Shown here piece by piece: positions 1-8,539 of a stretch of 64,000 nt of DNA. The notes beneath the pieces are model-generated. The model saw only the letters and a program-made list of their open reading frames with translations, had not been told where the DNA came from and did not search any database. Positions within the stretch are counted from its first letter, which is position 1. Each line of letters opens with the position of its first letter. The position numbers and the translations under genes were made by a program. The stretch comes from Paludibaculum sp. (GTDB lineage: Bacteria > Acidobacteriota > Terriglobia > Bryobacterales > Bryobacteraceae): the NCBI GenBank assembly GCA_029973955.1, contig JARKQJ010000091.1, positions 248,001 through 312,000 of the forward strand, read 5' to 3'.

Positions 1-1
1 C

Positions 2-169
2 CGCCTCGACGATCCCTCCTGCGCGGTCTGCGAAGTCCAGGATCGCCCCGGTTCCATCAGCCTCCCCCCGTCGCAGTGCGCCGTGGATGTCAGCGAGAAG
101 TTCTCCCCCGAGGCCGAAGCCATCATCGAGGCCGTCACCCGCGCCGTCCTGCAAAAGCTCGGCCGCTGA
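2..169 (+). CDS. C-terminal end of an unidentified protein (partial)
   Basis: An open frame of 55 codons enters from the left edge and stops at TGA. I do not recognise the protein. The visible part has two cysteines spaced Cys-x2-Cys (SCAVCEV), a short linker, and then a final amphipathic helix (EAEAIIEAVTRAVLQKLG) at the very C-terminus. That helix, alternating I/V/L with charged residues and set off by a linker, resembles the encapsulation peptides of bacterial microcompartment enzymes, but a plain C-terminal helix is equally possible. The frame ends 79 bases before the start of the dehydrogenase on the same strand, so the two could be co-transcribed. Confidence 0.55.
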   Translation, partial: RLDDPSCAVCEVQDRPGSISLPPSQCAVDVSEKFSPEAEAIIEAVTRAVLQKLGR

Positions 170-248
170 CCCCGGCCGTCAGGCGGGGGCTGTGCTCCGG
201 CGGCCCCCCCGCCCCAAACGCGCTACAATCCTCTCCCATAGGCTCCCC

Positions 249-1247
249 ATGCGCCGCTACCTCCTCGCCCTTGCCCTCACCCTCCTCCCCTGCGCCGCCC
301 AAACCCGCCGCATCCTGGTCCAGGGTTACCCCGCCGCCGAAGTGGCCCGCCTGCAGTCGAGCGCCCCGGCCGGCGTCACCATCGTCTCCGTCTCCCAATC
401 GAATCTCAAGGCCGAATTGGCCAACGCCGACGCCCTCATCGGCGCCTTGAACGCCGATCTCCTCGCCTCCGCGCCCCGCCTCAAGTGGCTCCAGACCATC
501 AGCGCCGGAGTCGACAACCTGCCTTTGGCGGAACTGCGCGCCAAGGGGGTCACTCTCACGAACTCCAAAATCATCATGGGGCCCGAGATCGCCGACCACG
601 CCTTCGCCCTTCTGCTCTCCCTTACCCGCCAGATCAATCGCGCCCTCTCCGGGCAAGCCAGCCGCAGTTGGGCCCGCGGCGGCTATGAGCCCGTCGAACT
701 CCACGGCAAGACCGCCCTCATCATCGGCGCCGGCGGCATCGGCATGCAGATCGCCCAGCGCGCCAAGGGCTTCGGCATGAAAGTCATCGCCGTCGATCCC
801 AAGGAACTCTCCATGACTCCTCTCATCGACCAGGCCGTCACCCCGGACCGCCTCGACGAGGTCCTCCCCCGCGCCGACGTCATCTTCGTCTCCGCGCCGC
901 TCACTCGCCAGAGCGAGCGCATGATCGCTGCCCGCCAGTTCGAACTCATGAAGAAGGGCGCCTACTTCATCGCCGTCTCCCGCGGCCGCCTCTACGACAC
1001 GGGCGCCCTCGTCAAAGCCCTCGACAGCAACCACCTTGCCGGCGCCGGCCTCGACGTCACGGACCCTGAGCCCCTGCCCCCCGGCCACCCCCTCTGGCAA
1101 TTCCAGAACGCCGTCATCACCCCCCATATCGCCGGCCAATCAGACCAGGTAGGAGCCCGCTCCATGGATCTGTTCCGCGAAAACATCCGCCGCTTCGCCG
1201 CCGGCCTCCCCCTCCTGAACGTCGTCGATCTCGAAAAACAGTACTAA
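249..1247 (+). CDS. Exported D-isomer-specific 2-hydroxyacid dehydrogenase
   Basis: Predicted NAD(P)-dependent D-2-hydroxyacid dehydrogenase of 332 residues, interconverting a 2-oxoacid and its D-hydroxyacid; substrate unknown. The Rossmann motif GAGGIGMQIA lies near residue 160. The catalytic Arg/Glu/His set is visible as SRG, DPEP and TPHIAG in the C-terminal half, in family order and spacing. I start at the ATG that opens MRRYLLALALTLLPCAAQ, because this is a clear signal peptide; the frame stays open 54 codons further upstream without convincing protein sequence. A secreted member is unusual, since NAD is normally cytoplasmic. The hydrophobic leader is seen; periplasmic location is inferred. 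Confidence 0.88.
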   Translation: MRRYLLALALTLLPCAAQTRRILVQGYPAAEVARLQSSAPAGVTIVSVSQSNLKAELANADALIGALNADLLASAPRLKWLQTISAGVDNLPLAELRAKGVTLTNSKIIMGPEIADHAFALLLSLTRQINRALSGQASRSWARGGYEPVELHGKTALIIGAGGIGMQIAQRAKGFGMKVIAVDPKELSMTPLIDQAVTPDRLDEVLPRADVIFVSAPLTRQSERMIAARQFELMKKGAYFIAVSRGRLYDTGALVKALDSNHLAGAGLDVTDPEPLPPGHPLWQFQNAVITPHIAGQSDQVGARSMDLFRENIRRFAAGLPLLNVVDLEKQY

Positions 1248-1374
1248 TCCCCCAACCACCCCTCTCAGCCTGGCTGCCCCGCTGAGGCGTCCTCTCCTGC
1301 CGCTACCTTCCGCAAATCAACCGTCCCCCCCACCCGCCTGCACCGCCCCCCTCCCCTAAGCGACAATAGAATCA

Positions 1375-2652
1375 ATGGGCTTAAGTACTTCTGGGATGCC
1401 ACATGTAGTCATTGTGGGCGGTGGGTTTGGTGGTTTGGCGGCGGCGCGGGCACTCAGGTCGCTCCCCGTCCGCATCACCCTGATCGACAAAACGAACCAC
1501 CACCTCTTCCAGCCTCTCCTCTACCAGGTGGCCACCGCCATGCTGATGCCGGGCCAGATCGCCGCTCCCATCCGCCAGGTCCTGCGCCACCACCGCCGCA
1601 CCACCGTCCTCCTCGGTGAGGTCACCGGCGTGGACACGCGGAACCATGCCGTGGAAATCCGCACCGGCGAGGGCAGGGAAGAACGCGTCTCCTATGATTT
1701 TCTGGTGTTGGCTACCGGAGTCCAGCACTCCTACTTCGGCAAGGACGAATACGCCCGCCACGCGCCCGGCATGAAGACCATGGCCGACGCCACCATGGTG
1801 CGCAACCGCATCCTTTCGGCCTTTGAAGAGGCCGAAGGCGAGACCGACGAAGCCCGCCGCCGCGCCGGGCTCACCTTCGTGCTGGTCGGCGGCGGACCCA
1901 CCGGCGTCGAAATGGCCGGCGCCATCGCCGAACTCTCGCGCCTCTCCATGCGCGAGGACTTCCGTCGCATCAACCCCCAGGAAACCCGCATCGTCCTCGT
2001 CGAAGCCGGCCCACGCCTCCTGCCCCCCTTCCATCCCTCGCTCTCTGAGAGCACCGCCCGCCACCTCCGCGGCATGGGCGTCGAAGTGATGACCGGCAAA
2101 CTCGTCTCCTCGATCGACGAAAACGGCTGCCGCGTGGGCGACGAATGGATCGCCAGCCGCAACGTCATCTGGACCGCCGGAGTCGCCGCCTCCCCCGCCG
2201 CCGAGTGGCTCGGCCTGTCCAAAGGCAAGGTGCGCGTCCGTTTCGATCTCAGCGCCCCCGGCCGCCCGGAAATCTTCGTCATCGGTGACGTCGCCTACTA
2301 TGAGCAGGACGGCCGGCCCCTTCCCGGCGTCGCCCAGGTGGCCATGCAGATGGGCCGCCACGTCGCCCGCGTCATCCAGGCCCGTCTGCTGAATAACGCG
2401 CCGCCACCCCCCTTCCACTACACCGACAAGGGCAACATGGCCGTCGTCGGCCGCGATTTCGCGGTCTTCGAAAACCGCCGCTTCAAGTTCAGCGGACGCG
2501 CCGCCTGGCTCGTCTGGTCGATGATCCACATCCTCTTCCTCGCCCTCCCCAATATGCGCCTCACAGTTTTCTGGCAATGGGTCTGGTCTTACTTCACCGA
2601 GCAGCGCGGCTCCCGCATCATCGTGGACCCGCGGAATTACTCAAATCCCTGA
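1375..2652 (+). CDS. ndh: Type II NADH:quinone oxidoreductase (NDH-2)
   Basis: Single-subunit, non-proton-pumping NADH dehydrogenase passing electrons from NADH through FAD to the membrane quinone. The 425 residues fit the family. Visible motifs: N-terminal FAD-binding VVIVGGGFGG, second dinucleotide motif FVLVGGGPTGVEMAG near residue 170 for NADH, the quinone-site AQVAMQ signature near residue 315, and an aromatic, hydrophobic C-terminal segment (SMIHILFLALPNMRL) that anchors these enzymes to the inner membrane. An ATG seven codons inside the first (base 1396) gives MPHVVIVGGG and is an equally good start. The 127 bases before it hold no gene. It stands alone and could work beside Complex I. 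Confidence 0.93.
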   Translation: MGLSTSGMPHVVIVGGGFGGLAAARALRSLPVRITLIDKTNHHLFQPLLYQVATAMLMPGQIAAPIRQVLRHHRRTTVLLGEVTGVDTRNHAVEIRTGEGREERVSYDFLVLATGVQHSYFGKDEYARHAPGMKTMADATMVRNRILSAFEEAEGETDEARRRAGLTFVLVGGGPTGVEMAGAIAELSRLSMREDFRRINPQETRIVLVEAGPRLLPPFHPSLSESTARHLRGMGVEVMTGKLVSSIDENGCRVGDEWIASRNVIWTAGVAASPAAEWLGLSKGKVRVRFDLSAPGRPEIFVIGDVAYYEQDGRPLPGVAQVAMQMGRHVARVIQARLLNNAPPPPFHYTDKGNMAVVGRDFAVFENRRFKFSGRAAWLVWSMIHILFLALPNMRLTVFWQWVWSYFTEQRGSRIIVDPRNYSNP

Positions 2653-2688
2653 TCTGTTCGCCGATCTGGTCTTTGAGGCCAGATCGCC

Positions 2689-3537
2689 ATGCGCATCTTC
2701 TTTCTCTTGCCGCTTCTCCTCGCCCCGCTCCGCGGAGAGGATCTCACCGTGACGACCACCTCCGAGTGGCGCCAGGCATCCGTCGGCCGGCCCTGGATGC
2801 TGCGCTTGGAAGCCAATGGCGCCACCGGGCAGTTAGCCTGGCGGATCGAGCAAGGCGCCCTGCCCCCCGGCATCCACCTCATTGACGCCTCCATGGTGAT
2901 GCTCGGCGCCCAGCCCGGCGCCGCCCTCTACGGCGCTCCCGCCGAGCCTGGCGCCTACCCCGTCCAACTCGTAGCCGTGGACGCGGACGGCCGCGAAGCA
3001 GCCGCTTGGCTGAATCTCGAAGTCTCGCTGCTCAGCCTCAAGGAGGCCGTGGCCACGGCGGAAGCCGGCCAGCCCGCCAACTGGAAACTCGAAGTGCTGG
3101 ATGGCGCGGCGCCCTTCTCAGTGAGTGCCGGAGACGAGGCCTTCCTCCCCTTGGGGCTCACACTCTTCGACGGCGTCCTCTCCGGAGAGGCCGCCATCGC
3201 TGGACGCTATGAAATCCCCGTCGCCGTCACAGACGCCGGTCAAAATCTGCTGAAGACCACCCTCGGCGTCGTCGTCTACGGCCCCGACTCTTCCTTGCCG
3301 CCTCTCTCCGTCCGGCTGCGCCGCGACGGCTGCCAGTGGGCCGTGGAGTGGACCCCCGTCCCCCACGCGATCAGTGACGAGATCGAACTCCGCACCTACG
3401 GCGGCGAAGGCGAGACCCCGCTCGAAATCGAGGTCACTCACCGTCAAACCGGCGAACGTGCCACCGGCCGCTATCCCGCCCCGGGCCCCTGCCCGTCATC
3501 CTCCCCGGCATCCTCCCACCTGTCAACGAAGCCGTGA
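2689..3537 (+). CDS. Secreted protein with putative Ig-like domains
   Basis: Protein of 282 residues opening with a signal peptide (MRIFFLLPLLLAPLRG). The body is beta-rich, with a repeated pattern typical of 'putative Ig' (He_PIG) folds: phrases such as GALPPGIHL and LPLGLTLFDGVLSGE followed by GxYxIPVAVTDA. This pattern is common in secreted acidobacterial proteins. No catalytic motif is visible. A proline/serine-rich stretch ends the protein. The gene follows ndh by 36 bases on the same strand, but functional linkage is doubtful. Its last 15 bases overlap the 3' end of the opposing DUF2264 gene. Function unknown; a surface or periplasmic binding role is a guess. Confidence 0.7.
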   Translation: MRIFFLLPLLLAPLRGEDLTVTTTSEWRQASVGRPWMLRLEANGATGQLAWRIEQGALPPGIHLIDASMVMLGAQPGAALYGAPAEPGAYPVQLVAVDADGREAAAWLNLEVSLLSLKEAVATAEAGQPANWKLEVLDGAAPFSVSAGDEAFLPLGLTLFDGVLSGEAAIAGRYEIPVAVTDAGQNLLKTTLGVVVYGPDSSLPPLSVRLRRDGCQWAVEWTPVPHAISDEIELRTYGGEGETPLEIEVTHRQTGERATGRYPAPGPCPSSSPASSHLSTKP

Positions 3538-5409
3538 GATCAGCATCCGCGCTTCATCGTCCACCTTGTCTTTCGGCAGAGCCTTCGGGCTCTGATACCG
3601 GATCGCACCCAGGTTCATGCTGCGTTCCAGCGGCGCCGTCACCACCTGCACCTTGTGCGCGTCGTAGTAGACGCTGCCCGTCCCGTCTTCGGTCTTCGAC
3701 GCCTTCCAACCGCGCACGTTGTAGACCTTCAAGTGGATCTCCGGCCAGTGCGGCTGCATCGCCTGCGGATTGATGGCGACCGGAGTCGTCGAATACGGCG
3801 AGCCGCCTTCCACTAGCTCCAGGTTCTCCAACGGACCGCCCGTCACCGTCACCAGATGCTGCCGCGATTCGAACTCGCGATGCCACCGGATCTCCGTGTG
3901 CACTGCCGCCGTCACCGCGCCCAGCGTGATCGTGTAGTCGAGCTCCACCTTCTCCGCTTCCACATTCGTGTTCGTGATCTCGCCGCGCCCGGCGATCTCG
4001 CCTGTCGCGGTGTTGCGCAGGATCAGCGTGTTGTCGAGCGTCGGCTTGTCTTTCGTGTGGTTTACGGCGAAGGGGAAGTGAGACGAGTAGACCAGCTTGT
4101 TGTACTTGTCCCGGTAGTGCGCGTCGCTGCGCGTCGAGCGGGCGTTGTAAACCCGCACCTGACCCGAACCCTTCGTCCCGGCCACCAGCAGCCCCGGTTC
4201 CGGCAGTGCGATGGCAAAGTCTGATTTTTCAATGGGAAGCGGCTCTTCGGGAGCGGTCCAGAACGGGTCGTCGTCGGGGATGGCCCAGAACGCGAAGGCC
4301 TGCATGCCCCAGTAGGGGTGGCCGCCGTCGATGTAGCTCTCGCGGATGAAAGTCGACCCCTGCGAAGTATATGATTCGCGGAGCTTTCCGGCCTGTGGGT
4401 CGAGCGCGCCGAGGTCGGCGTGAAAGAGGAGATTGCGCTGCACGATGCGCCGCAGCAGCCCCGGCGAATGGGGCCACAACTTCTGCTGATACGCCAGCAC
4501 CAGCGGGGTGAGCACGCCCCAGCGATAGATCAGCGAGCGGCCGTACAGAACGTGGCCGCCGTGTCCGGCAAAGAAGTAGGGAGTGGTCTCGAGGTAGCGC
4601 GTAAGCCGGTCTGTAAACCGTTGGCGCCATTCGGGATAGCGTGATCCGAGCAGGGCGTTCCAATAGAGGAAGTGAGACGCGAAGACCCAGGAGTTGTAGT
4701 AATCGTAGGCCTGGCCCTTGAAGCCGTCGTTGTACCAGCCGGAGTCGCCGGTGGCCATGGAATCGAGCACTTTAAGGTCGGCGAGCATGAACGGCTCGTC
4801 GCCCTGGAACTCGGGGTACGTTTCAGAGAGGCGGGTGCGGACGGCGATGTTGACGGCGGTGAACCAGGCCCAGTTGTTGCCGCGAACGGGCACTTTCGTG
4901 CACGAATCGAGCCATTTCGACACGTTTTGACGCTCTTTTTGCGTCAAAACGGGCAGGATCTGATCGCGGGCCGTCCACAGGCTCCAGGCGACGATGGAGG
5001 ACTCGACCTGGCGCTGGTTCTGCTGTTCTGGGTTCGGGAGCCAGTAGTCGGGCGAGTCGGGATCGGTCCCGTTTTTGAATGCCTTCACCAGTGCGTCGTG
5101 CGCGCCGGAGTCGGGTTGGCGCTTGCCGGCGACCCAGGCTGCCAGCGCCGGCATCATGCGCGTGACGCCGGTGGCGCTCAGACCGGACTTGGCGAGGAAG
5201 TTCTTTGTAATTGTGGCGTTAGGATATTCGACAACTGCCATCGAGGGCGACGTCTTCTGCGCGTTCGCAAGGTAGCCGTGGAGGATGTCGAGAAAGAAGT
5301 TCTCCACTAGCTTGCCGGGCGGAGGCGGGGGCGGCGGCTCGTTCTTTTTTTTGCCGCGCTGGGCGGCGGCGGTGGCGGGGAGCAGGGCGAGAAACTCTCG
5401 GCGGATCAT
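3523..5409 (-). CDS. DUF2264-type exported protein
   Basis: A 628-residue protein resembling the DUF2264 family, alpha/alpha-barrel proteins related by context to polysaccharide lyases and hydrolases acting on uronate or glycan substrates. The N-terminus MIRREFLALLPATAAAQ carries an RR-x-F-L Tat-like export signal, followed by a lysine and poly-proline linker. The central part is rich in aromatic residues (WLPNPEQQNQRQ, YDYYNSWVF, GHGGHVLYGRSL), as in alpha-barrel sugar-binding clefts, and the C-terminal part is beta-rich. I place the start at the internal ATG giving MIRREF rather than seven codons upstream. Its 3' end overlaps the convergent Ig-like gene by 15 bases. Substrate unknown. Confidence 0.8.
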   Translation of the reverse strand: MIRREFLALLPATAAAQRGKKKNEPPPPPPPGKLVENFFLDILHGYLANAQKTSPSMAVVEYPNATITKNFLAKSGLSATGVTRMMPALAAWVAGKRQPDSGAHDALVKAFKNGTDPDSPDYWLPNPEQQNQRQVESSIVAWSLWTARDQILPVLTQKERQNVSKWLDSCTKVPVRGNNWAWFTAVNIAVRTRLSETYPEFQGDEPFMLADLKVLDSMATGDSGWYNDGFKGQAYDYYNSWVFASHFLYWNALLGSRYPEWRQRFTDRLTRYLETTPYFFAGHGGHVLYGRSLIYRWGVLTPLVLAYQQKLWPHSPGLLRRIVQRNLLFHADLGALDPQAGKLRESYTSQGSTFIRESYIDGGHPYWGMQAFAFWAIPDDDPFWTAPEEPLPIEKSDFAIALPEPGLLVAGTKGSGQVRVYNARSTRSDAHYRDKYNKLVYSSHFPFAVNHTKDKPTLDNTLILRNTATGEIAGRGEITNTNVEAEKVELDYTITLGAVTAAVHTEIRWHREFESRQHLVTVTGGPLENLELVEGGSPYSTTPVAINPQAMQPHWPEIHLKVYNVRGWKASKTEDGTGSVYYDAHKVQVVTAPLERSMNLGAIRYQSPKALPKDKVDDEARMLISRLR

Positions 5410-5419
5410 GCTGCTGGCA

Positions 5420-5848
5420 TTATCTCCCAAAGGCCGGCGAGGATACGGTCAAAGTGATGGACTTTGAGAGTTTCGCCCCGCGCTTGTCCGCGATGGTGAG
5501 CGTATAGCGGGTGGTTTCGGTGGGATTCACCTGAAAGCAGCGGTTGAGGGAGGGGGTGAGTTGTTCGAACGGCGGATCGATGGTGACCGACGCGGCGTTC
5601 ATGACGGCGTAGCAGATGGAGGCAGATTCGCCGCGCTGGATGGCGGCGGGCGAGACGTAGAAGTTGATGATGCCGAGGCCTTTGGCGGGGTCCACCCAAT
5701 CGTAGGGGTTGACCGCCGCTTTCGGGGGAGCGCCGTATGTGCGCTCGCGCCAGGCGACGATGTAGGGCAGGCCGTCGAGGACGACCCAGACGAGGAAGGC
5801 GAGGAGGCAGAGACGTGCGGCGAGCAGCCAGGTCTGCCAGGGGCGCAT
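5420..5848 (-). CDS. Membrane-anchored Ig-like small protein
   Basis: A 142-residue protein with one N-terminal membrane segment (about residues 8-27, LLAARLCLLAFLVWVVL) and a predicted external beta-sandwich: INFYVSPAAIQRGESASICY, then FQVNPTETTRYTLTI and SKSITLTV, the usual strand pattern of bacterial Ig-like domains. Two cysteines, in SICY and NRCFQV, could form a disulfide. It lies 10 bases upstream of the DUF2264 gene on the same strand, so they are probably one transcript. Its start codon faces the hairpin-repeat array, which therefore occupies its promoter region. Function unknown. Confidence 0.72.
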   Translation of the reverse strand: MRPWQTWLLAARLCLLAFLVWVVLDGLPYIVAWRERTYGAPPKAAVNPYDWVDPAKGLGIINFYVSPAAIQRGESASICYAVMNAASVTIDPPFEQLTPSLNRCFQVNPTETTRYTLTIADKRGAKLSKSITLTVSSPAFGR

Positions 5849-5889
5849 GAGTCGATTGTAATCGGGTGAGTTCTTCCACGGCGATCGCG

Positions 5890-6319
5890 CCGGGGTGGCG
5901 CCGAGAGGGCGGATCGGGGGAAACGGGCTGGGACGCGTGGCCCCGAGACTTTGTCTCGGGGGAAACGGGCCGGGGGAAACGGGCCGGGGGACGTGCGCCG
6001 CGGTGGCGCCGAGACTTTGTCTCGGGGGAAACGGGCCGGGGGAAATGGGCTGGGTCGCGTGGTCCCGAGACTTTGTCTCGGGGGAAACGGGCCGGGGGAA
6101 ACGGGCTGGGACGTGTGGCCCCGAGAGTTTGTCTCGGGGGAAATGGGCCGGGGGAAATGGGCTGGGACGTGTGGCCCCGAGACTTTGTCTCGGGGGAAAC
6201 GGGCCGGGGGAAATGGGCTGGGACGTGTGGCCCCGAGACTTTGTCTCGGGGGAAACGGGCCGGGGGAAAAGGGCCGGGGGACGTGCGCCGCGGTGGCGCC
6301 GAGACTTTGTCTCGGGGGA
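5890..6319. repeat. Tandem array of seven palindromic hairpins (56-bp period)
   Basis: Seven copies of a near-perfect palindrome, GAGAC-TTT-GTCTC flanked by C and G runs, begin at 5945, 6011, 6067, 6123, 6179, 6235 and 6301. The spacings are 66, 56, 56, 56, 56 and 66 bases. The best copies form a 9-bp stem with a 3-base loop. Copy four has GAGAG in the left arm. Between palindromes lie GGGGGAAACGGGCCGGGG-type purine blocks with few differences, and the two 66-bp units share a GTGCGCCGCGGTGGCGCC insert. A degenerate eighth unit lies at the left end. All three forward frames are open through the array because of its composition; I do not treat it as coding. It separates the Ig-like gene from the aldo/keto reductase gene. 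Confidence 0.93.
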
Positions 6320-6323
6320 GGGA

Positions 6324-7448
6324 TTAGGCTAGAAGGTCCTGGGCTCGGATTAGGCGGTCCTGGACCTGGACTCCATTGGGGCATTGGATGGCGCAGTGGT
6401 GGCAGTCACCGCAGCGGGTTTGTCGGGCTGCTTCGGGAAGAGCCTGATAGTTGGCGCGGGCGAGGGCGAACTCGCCGTAGCCGTCGGCATATGTCAGGAT
6501 GCGGAGGACGTCGCTGACGGGGAGACCTTGGGGGCACTGGCCGGAGCAGGCGCCGCACATGCGGCAGTAGAGGGGGGAGATTCTTTCGAGCCAGGCGGCG
6601 AGGACCTTTGCATCGTCGGCTTTGTAGGGCTCGCGCATGGCTCGGAGATTCTCTTCGAGCTGCTCGTTGTCGCGGATGGAGGGGATGGTGGCGTGGATGA
6701 AGTCCGGGCGGAGGCTCCACTTGAGGGCGGCGAGAGCGGCGCCGGGTTTGCGGAGGGCGGCTTTGGCGCGGTCGAAGTCGTAGCTGCGGTCGAGCTTCAT
6801 GGAGCCGGCCATCACCTTCATGGCGACGCAGCCGAGGTTGGCGGCGTGGATCTGTTTGATGATGGGCTCCATCTGCGGGCCCATGGCGAAGTTCCAGGTG
6901 GTGAGAATGACGTCGATGGAGCCGGTTTTGATGGCGGCGGGGATCACTTCGGCGTGGCCGTTGTGGGTGCTGAGGCCGGCGAAGCGGATCTTACCCTGCT
7001 TTTTGGCGGACTGCTGGGCTTCGAGGAGTTCGGGGAGGATCTGGCCGGGGTGATCCTTGGCGTGCATGTACCAGATGTCGAGGTAGTCGGTCTGGAGTTC
7101 GGCCAGCGAGGTGTCGAGGTCCCGCAGCATGCCGGCTTTGGTATTGGAGATGGACTTGGAGGAGATGATGAGCTTTTTGCGGTTGGGCTTGAGGGCGTTG
7201 CCGACCATGCGCTCGTTGTTGCCGCCGGAGTAGACGCGGGCGGTGTCGAAGTGATTGATGCCGGCATCGACGGCGCGCTCGATGACGGAGGCGTCGGAGG
7301 TGACCATGCAGCCGAAGGCGACGGTAGAGACCTTGAGGCCGGTGCGGCCGAGGGTTCGATAGGCGACGGGTGGGGCCGCGGACGGGGCGGCGAGCAGGTG
7401 GGGCGCAATGGCGGCGGAAGCGAAGAACGAACGGCGGGAAACGGACAT
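6324..7448 (-). CDS. Tat-exported aldo/keto reductase with 2[4Fe-4S] ferredoxin tail
   Basis: A 374-residue fusion. Residues 1-27 form a Tat signal (SRRSFFASAAIAP). Residues 30-290 are an aldo/keto reductase barrel: YRTLGRTGLKVS, the Asp of HFDTAR, the tyrosine-containing VYSGGNNE, the Lys segment KLIISSK, and YLDIWYMH. The C-terminal part carries two cysteine sets, CRMCGACSGQCP and CGDCHHCAIQCP, each fit to hold a [4Fe-4S] cluster. Such fusions are common in Acidobacteria and Planctomycetes; the substrate is unknown. The start chosen gives the twin-arginine signal; the frame is open upstream without protein character. It follows the DUF362 gene on the same strand across a terminator-like hairpin. 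A paralogue of equal length lies on the other side. Confidence 0.9.
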   Translation of the reverse strand: MSVSRRSFFASAAIAPHLLAAPSAAPPVAYRTLGRTGLKVSTVAFGCMVTSDASVIERAVDAGINHFDTARVYSGGNNERMVGNALKPNRKKLIISSKSISNTKAGMLRDLDTSLAELQTDYLDIWYMHAKDHPGQILPELLEAQQSAKKQGKIRFAGLSTHNGHAEVIPAAIKTGSIDVILTTWNFAMGPQMEPIIKQIHAANLGCVAMKVMAGSMKLDRSYDFDRAKAALRKPGAALAALKWSLRPDFIHATIPSIRDNEQLEENLRAMREPYKADDAKVLAAWLERISPLYCRMCGACSGQCPQGLPVSDVLRILTYADGYGEFALARANYQALPEAARQTRCGDCHHCAIQCPNGVQVQDRLIRAQDLLA

Positions 7449-7462
7449 GTGGACCTCCGAAA

Positions 7463-7490
7463 GCAAAAGGCCCCGCGCGGTGGCGGGGCC
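7463..7490 (-). terminator. Rho-independent terminator after the DUF362 gene
   Basis: On the minus strand GGCCCCGC and GCGGGGCC form an 8-bp GC stem with a 6-base loop, followed by TTTTGCTT. It sits 15 bases past the DUF362 stop and just before the next minus-strand start, so it should end or attenuate the DUF362 transcript ahead of the aldo/keto reductase gene. Confidence 0.75.
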
Positions 7491-7504
7491 GTCAGGAAAG
7501 AGAG

Positions 7505-8539
7505 TTAACCGAGTTTGGGCGGCAGTTCGGTGAGGGGGCCGCGCCACTGGAGTTCGATGTCGATGTCGGTGTGCTGGCGGTATTTGTACTGGAGCCTGGC
7601 GGGATCTTCGCCGCGGACGGCGATGTTTTCGCGCTCCCAGGTGCCGACGCCGACCTTGCCGCACCAGTCGAGGTAGCCGAGATTCGCGGGATCGATGCCC
7701 ATGAGTTCGGCGCCGATGCGGTCGGCGGCGACCATGTCAGTGGAGGCGATGGCAACCTTCTGATTGACGGGGGTGCCGGAGTTGGGGCCGTTGCCCTCCA
7801 TGCCTTCCCAGCCGTCGATGACGCCGATGCCCCAATTGGGGCAGAGCTTCTGGGCGGTGAGCATGATGTCGTAGTGGGTTTGGCGGATGCCGCCGTGGTA
7901 GTTGCGCTTGTCGTTCCAGCGCTTGGCTTCGCCGCGTTTGTAGTGGAGGGGTGCGCCGAGGGCCATGTTCTTGATGTTCATGGTGGCGATGACGGTGTTG
8001 TGGGTTTTGAGGATGGCGCTGGAGATGACGAAGGCGCTGGGGTCGAGGAGGCGCTTGGCGAGGCGGGTGGGGGTGGGGTGGAGGTCGCCGTTGAGAACGT
8101 GGAGGATTTCGAATTCGGCCTCTTCGTTGAGGTCGATGAGTTTCACGTTCTGTTTCTTATGGTCGTCGATGGCCTGCTGGTATTTGAAGTTGGCGTAGCC
8201 CTCGGTGGTGTAGCCGGCGGAGGATTCGGCGATGAAGACGGGGCCCTTCCAGCGGTTGGCGAGGTAGTCGAGGATGCCGTTGAGGGCATCGACGTGAGTG
8301 GAGGCGAGCTGGCGGCCGGTGTTGACGATGTTGGGCTTGATGATGACGCTCTTCTTGCCCTTCAGCTTGGCGGCGATCTCCCTGTCTATCAGCTTGAGAG
8401 CGGAGGAGATATTGCCGCGGCGGCTCTCGCCGGTGGTGACCGCGGCCGGCATCTGGGTGGCGGCGGGGAGGGTGCGCGAAGCCAGCAGGAGGCCGGCGGA
8501 AGCGCCAAAGAAACTGCGTCGGGTAACGGAAGATGTCAT
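7505..8539 (-). CDS. DUF362 family Tat-exported protein
   Basis: A 344-residue protein starting with a Tat signal (TRRSFFGASAGLLLASRTLPAA). The body matches the DUF362 family: the SVIIKPNIVNTG segment near residue 65, HVDALNGILDYL, IDGWEGMEGNGPNSGTPV and the late ASTDMVAADRIGAELMGID. DUF362 proteins often carry or accompany ferredoxin domains; here there is no cysteine cluster, and the Fe-S domains sit in the two neighbouring reductases. The biochemical role of the family is unsettled. The gene is transcribed away from the second reductase across a 64-base divergent spacer, which suggests joint control. Function in this cassette is inferred only from position. Confidence 0.87.
   Translation of the reverse strand: MTSSVTRRSFFGASAGLLLASRTLPAATQMPAAVTTGESRRGNISSALKLIDREIAAKLKGKKSVIIKPNIVNTGRQLASTHVDALNGILDYLANRWKGPVFIAESSAGYTTEGYANFKYQQAIDDHKKQNVKLIDLNEEAEFEILHVLNGDLHPTPTRLAKRLLDPSAFVISSAILKTHNTVIATMNIKNMALGAPLHYKRGEAKRWNDKRNYHGGIRQTHYDIMLTAQKLCPNWGIGVIDGWEGMEGNGPNSGTPVNQKVAIASTDMVAADRIGAELMGIDPANLGYLDWCGKVGVGTWERENIAVRGEDPARLQYKYRQHTDIDIELQWRGPLTELPPKLG

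Noticed and set aside
5941-6319. CRISPR-like regular repeats
   Set aside because: The segments between palindromes are themselves near-identical, so there are no unique spacers, and no cas gene is present.
5866-6517. Open frames of 145-188 codons across the hairpin array (RDFVSGETGRGK-type repeats)
   Set aside because: All three forward frames are open through the same DNA because of the repeat's base composition, and the translations are pure repeat; not treated as genes.
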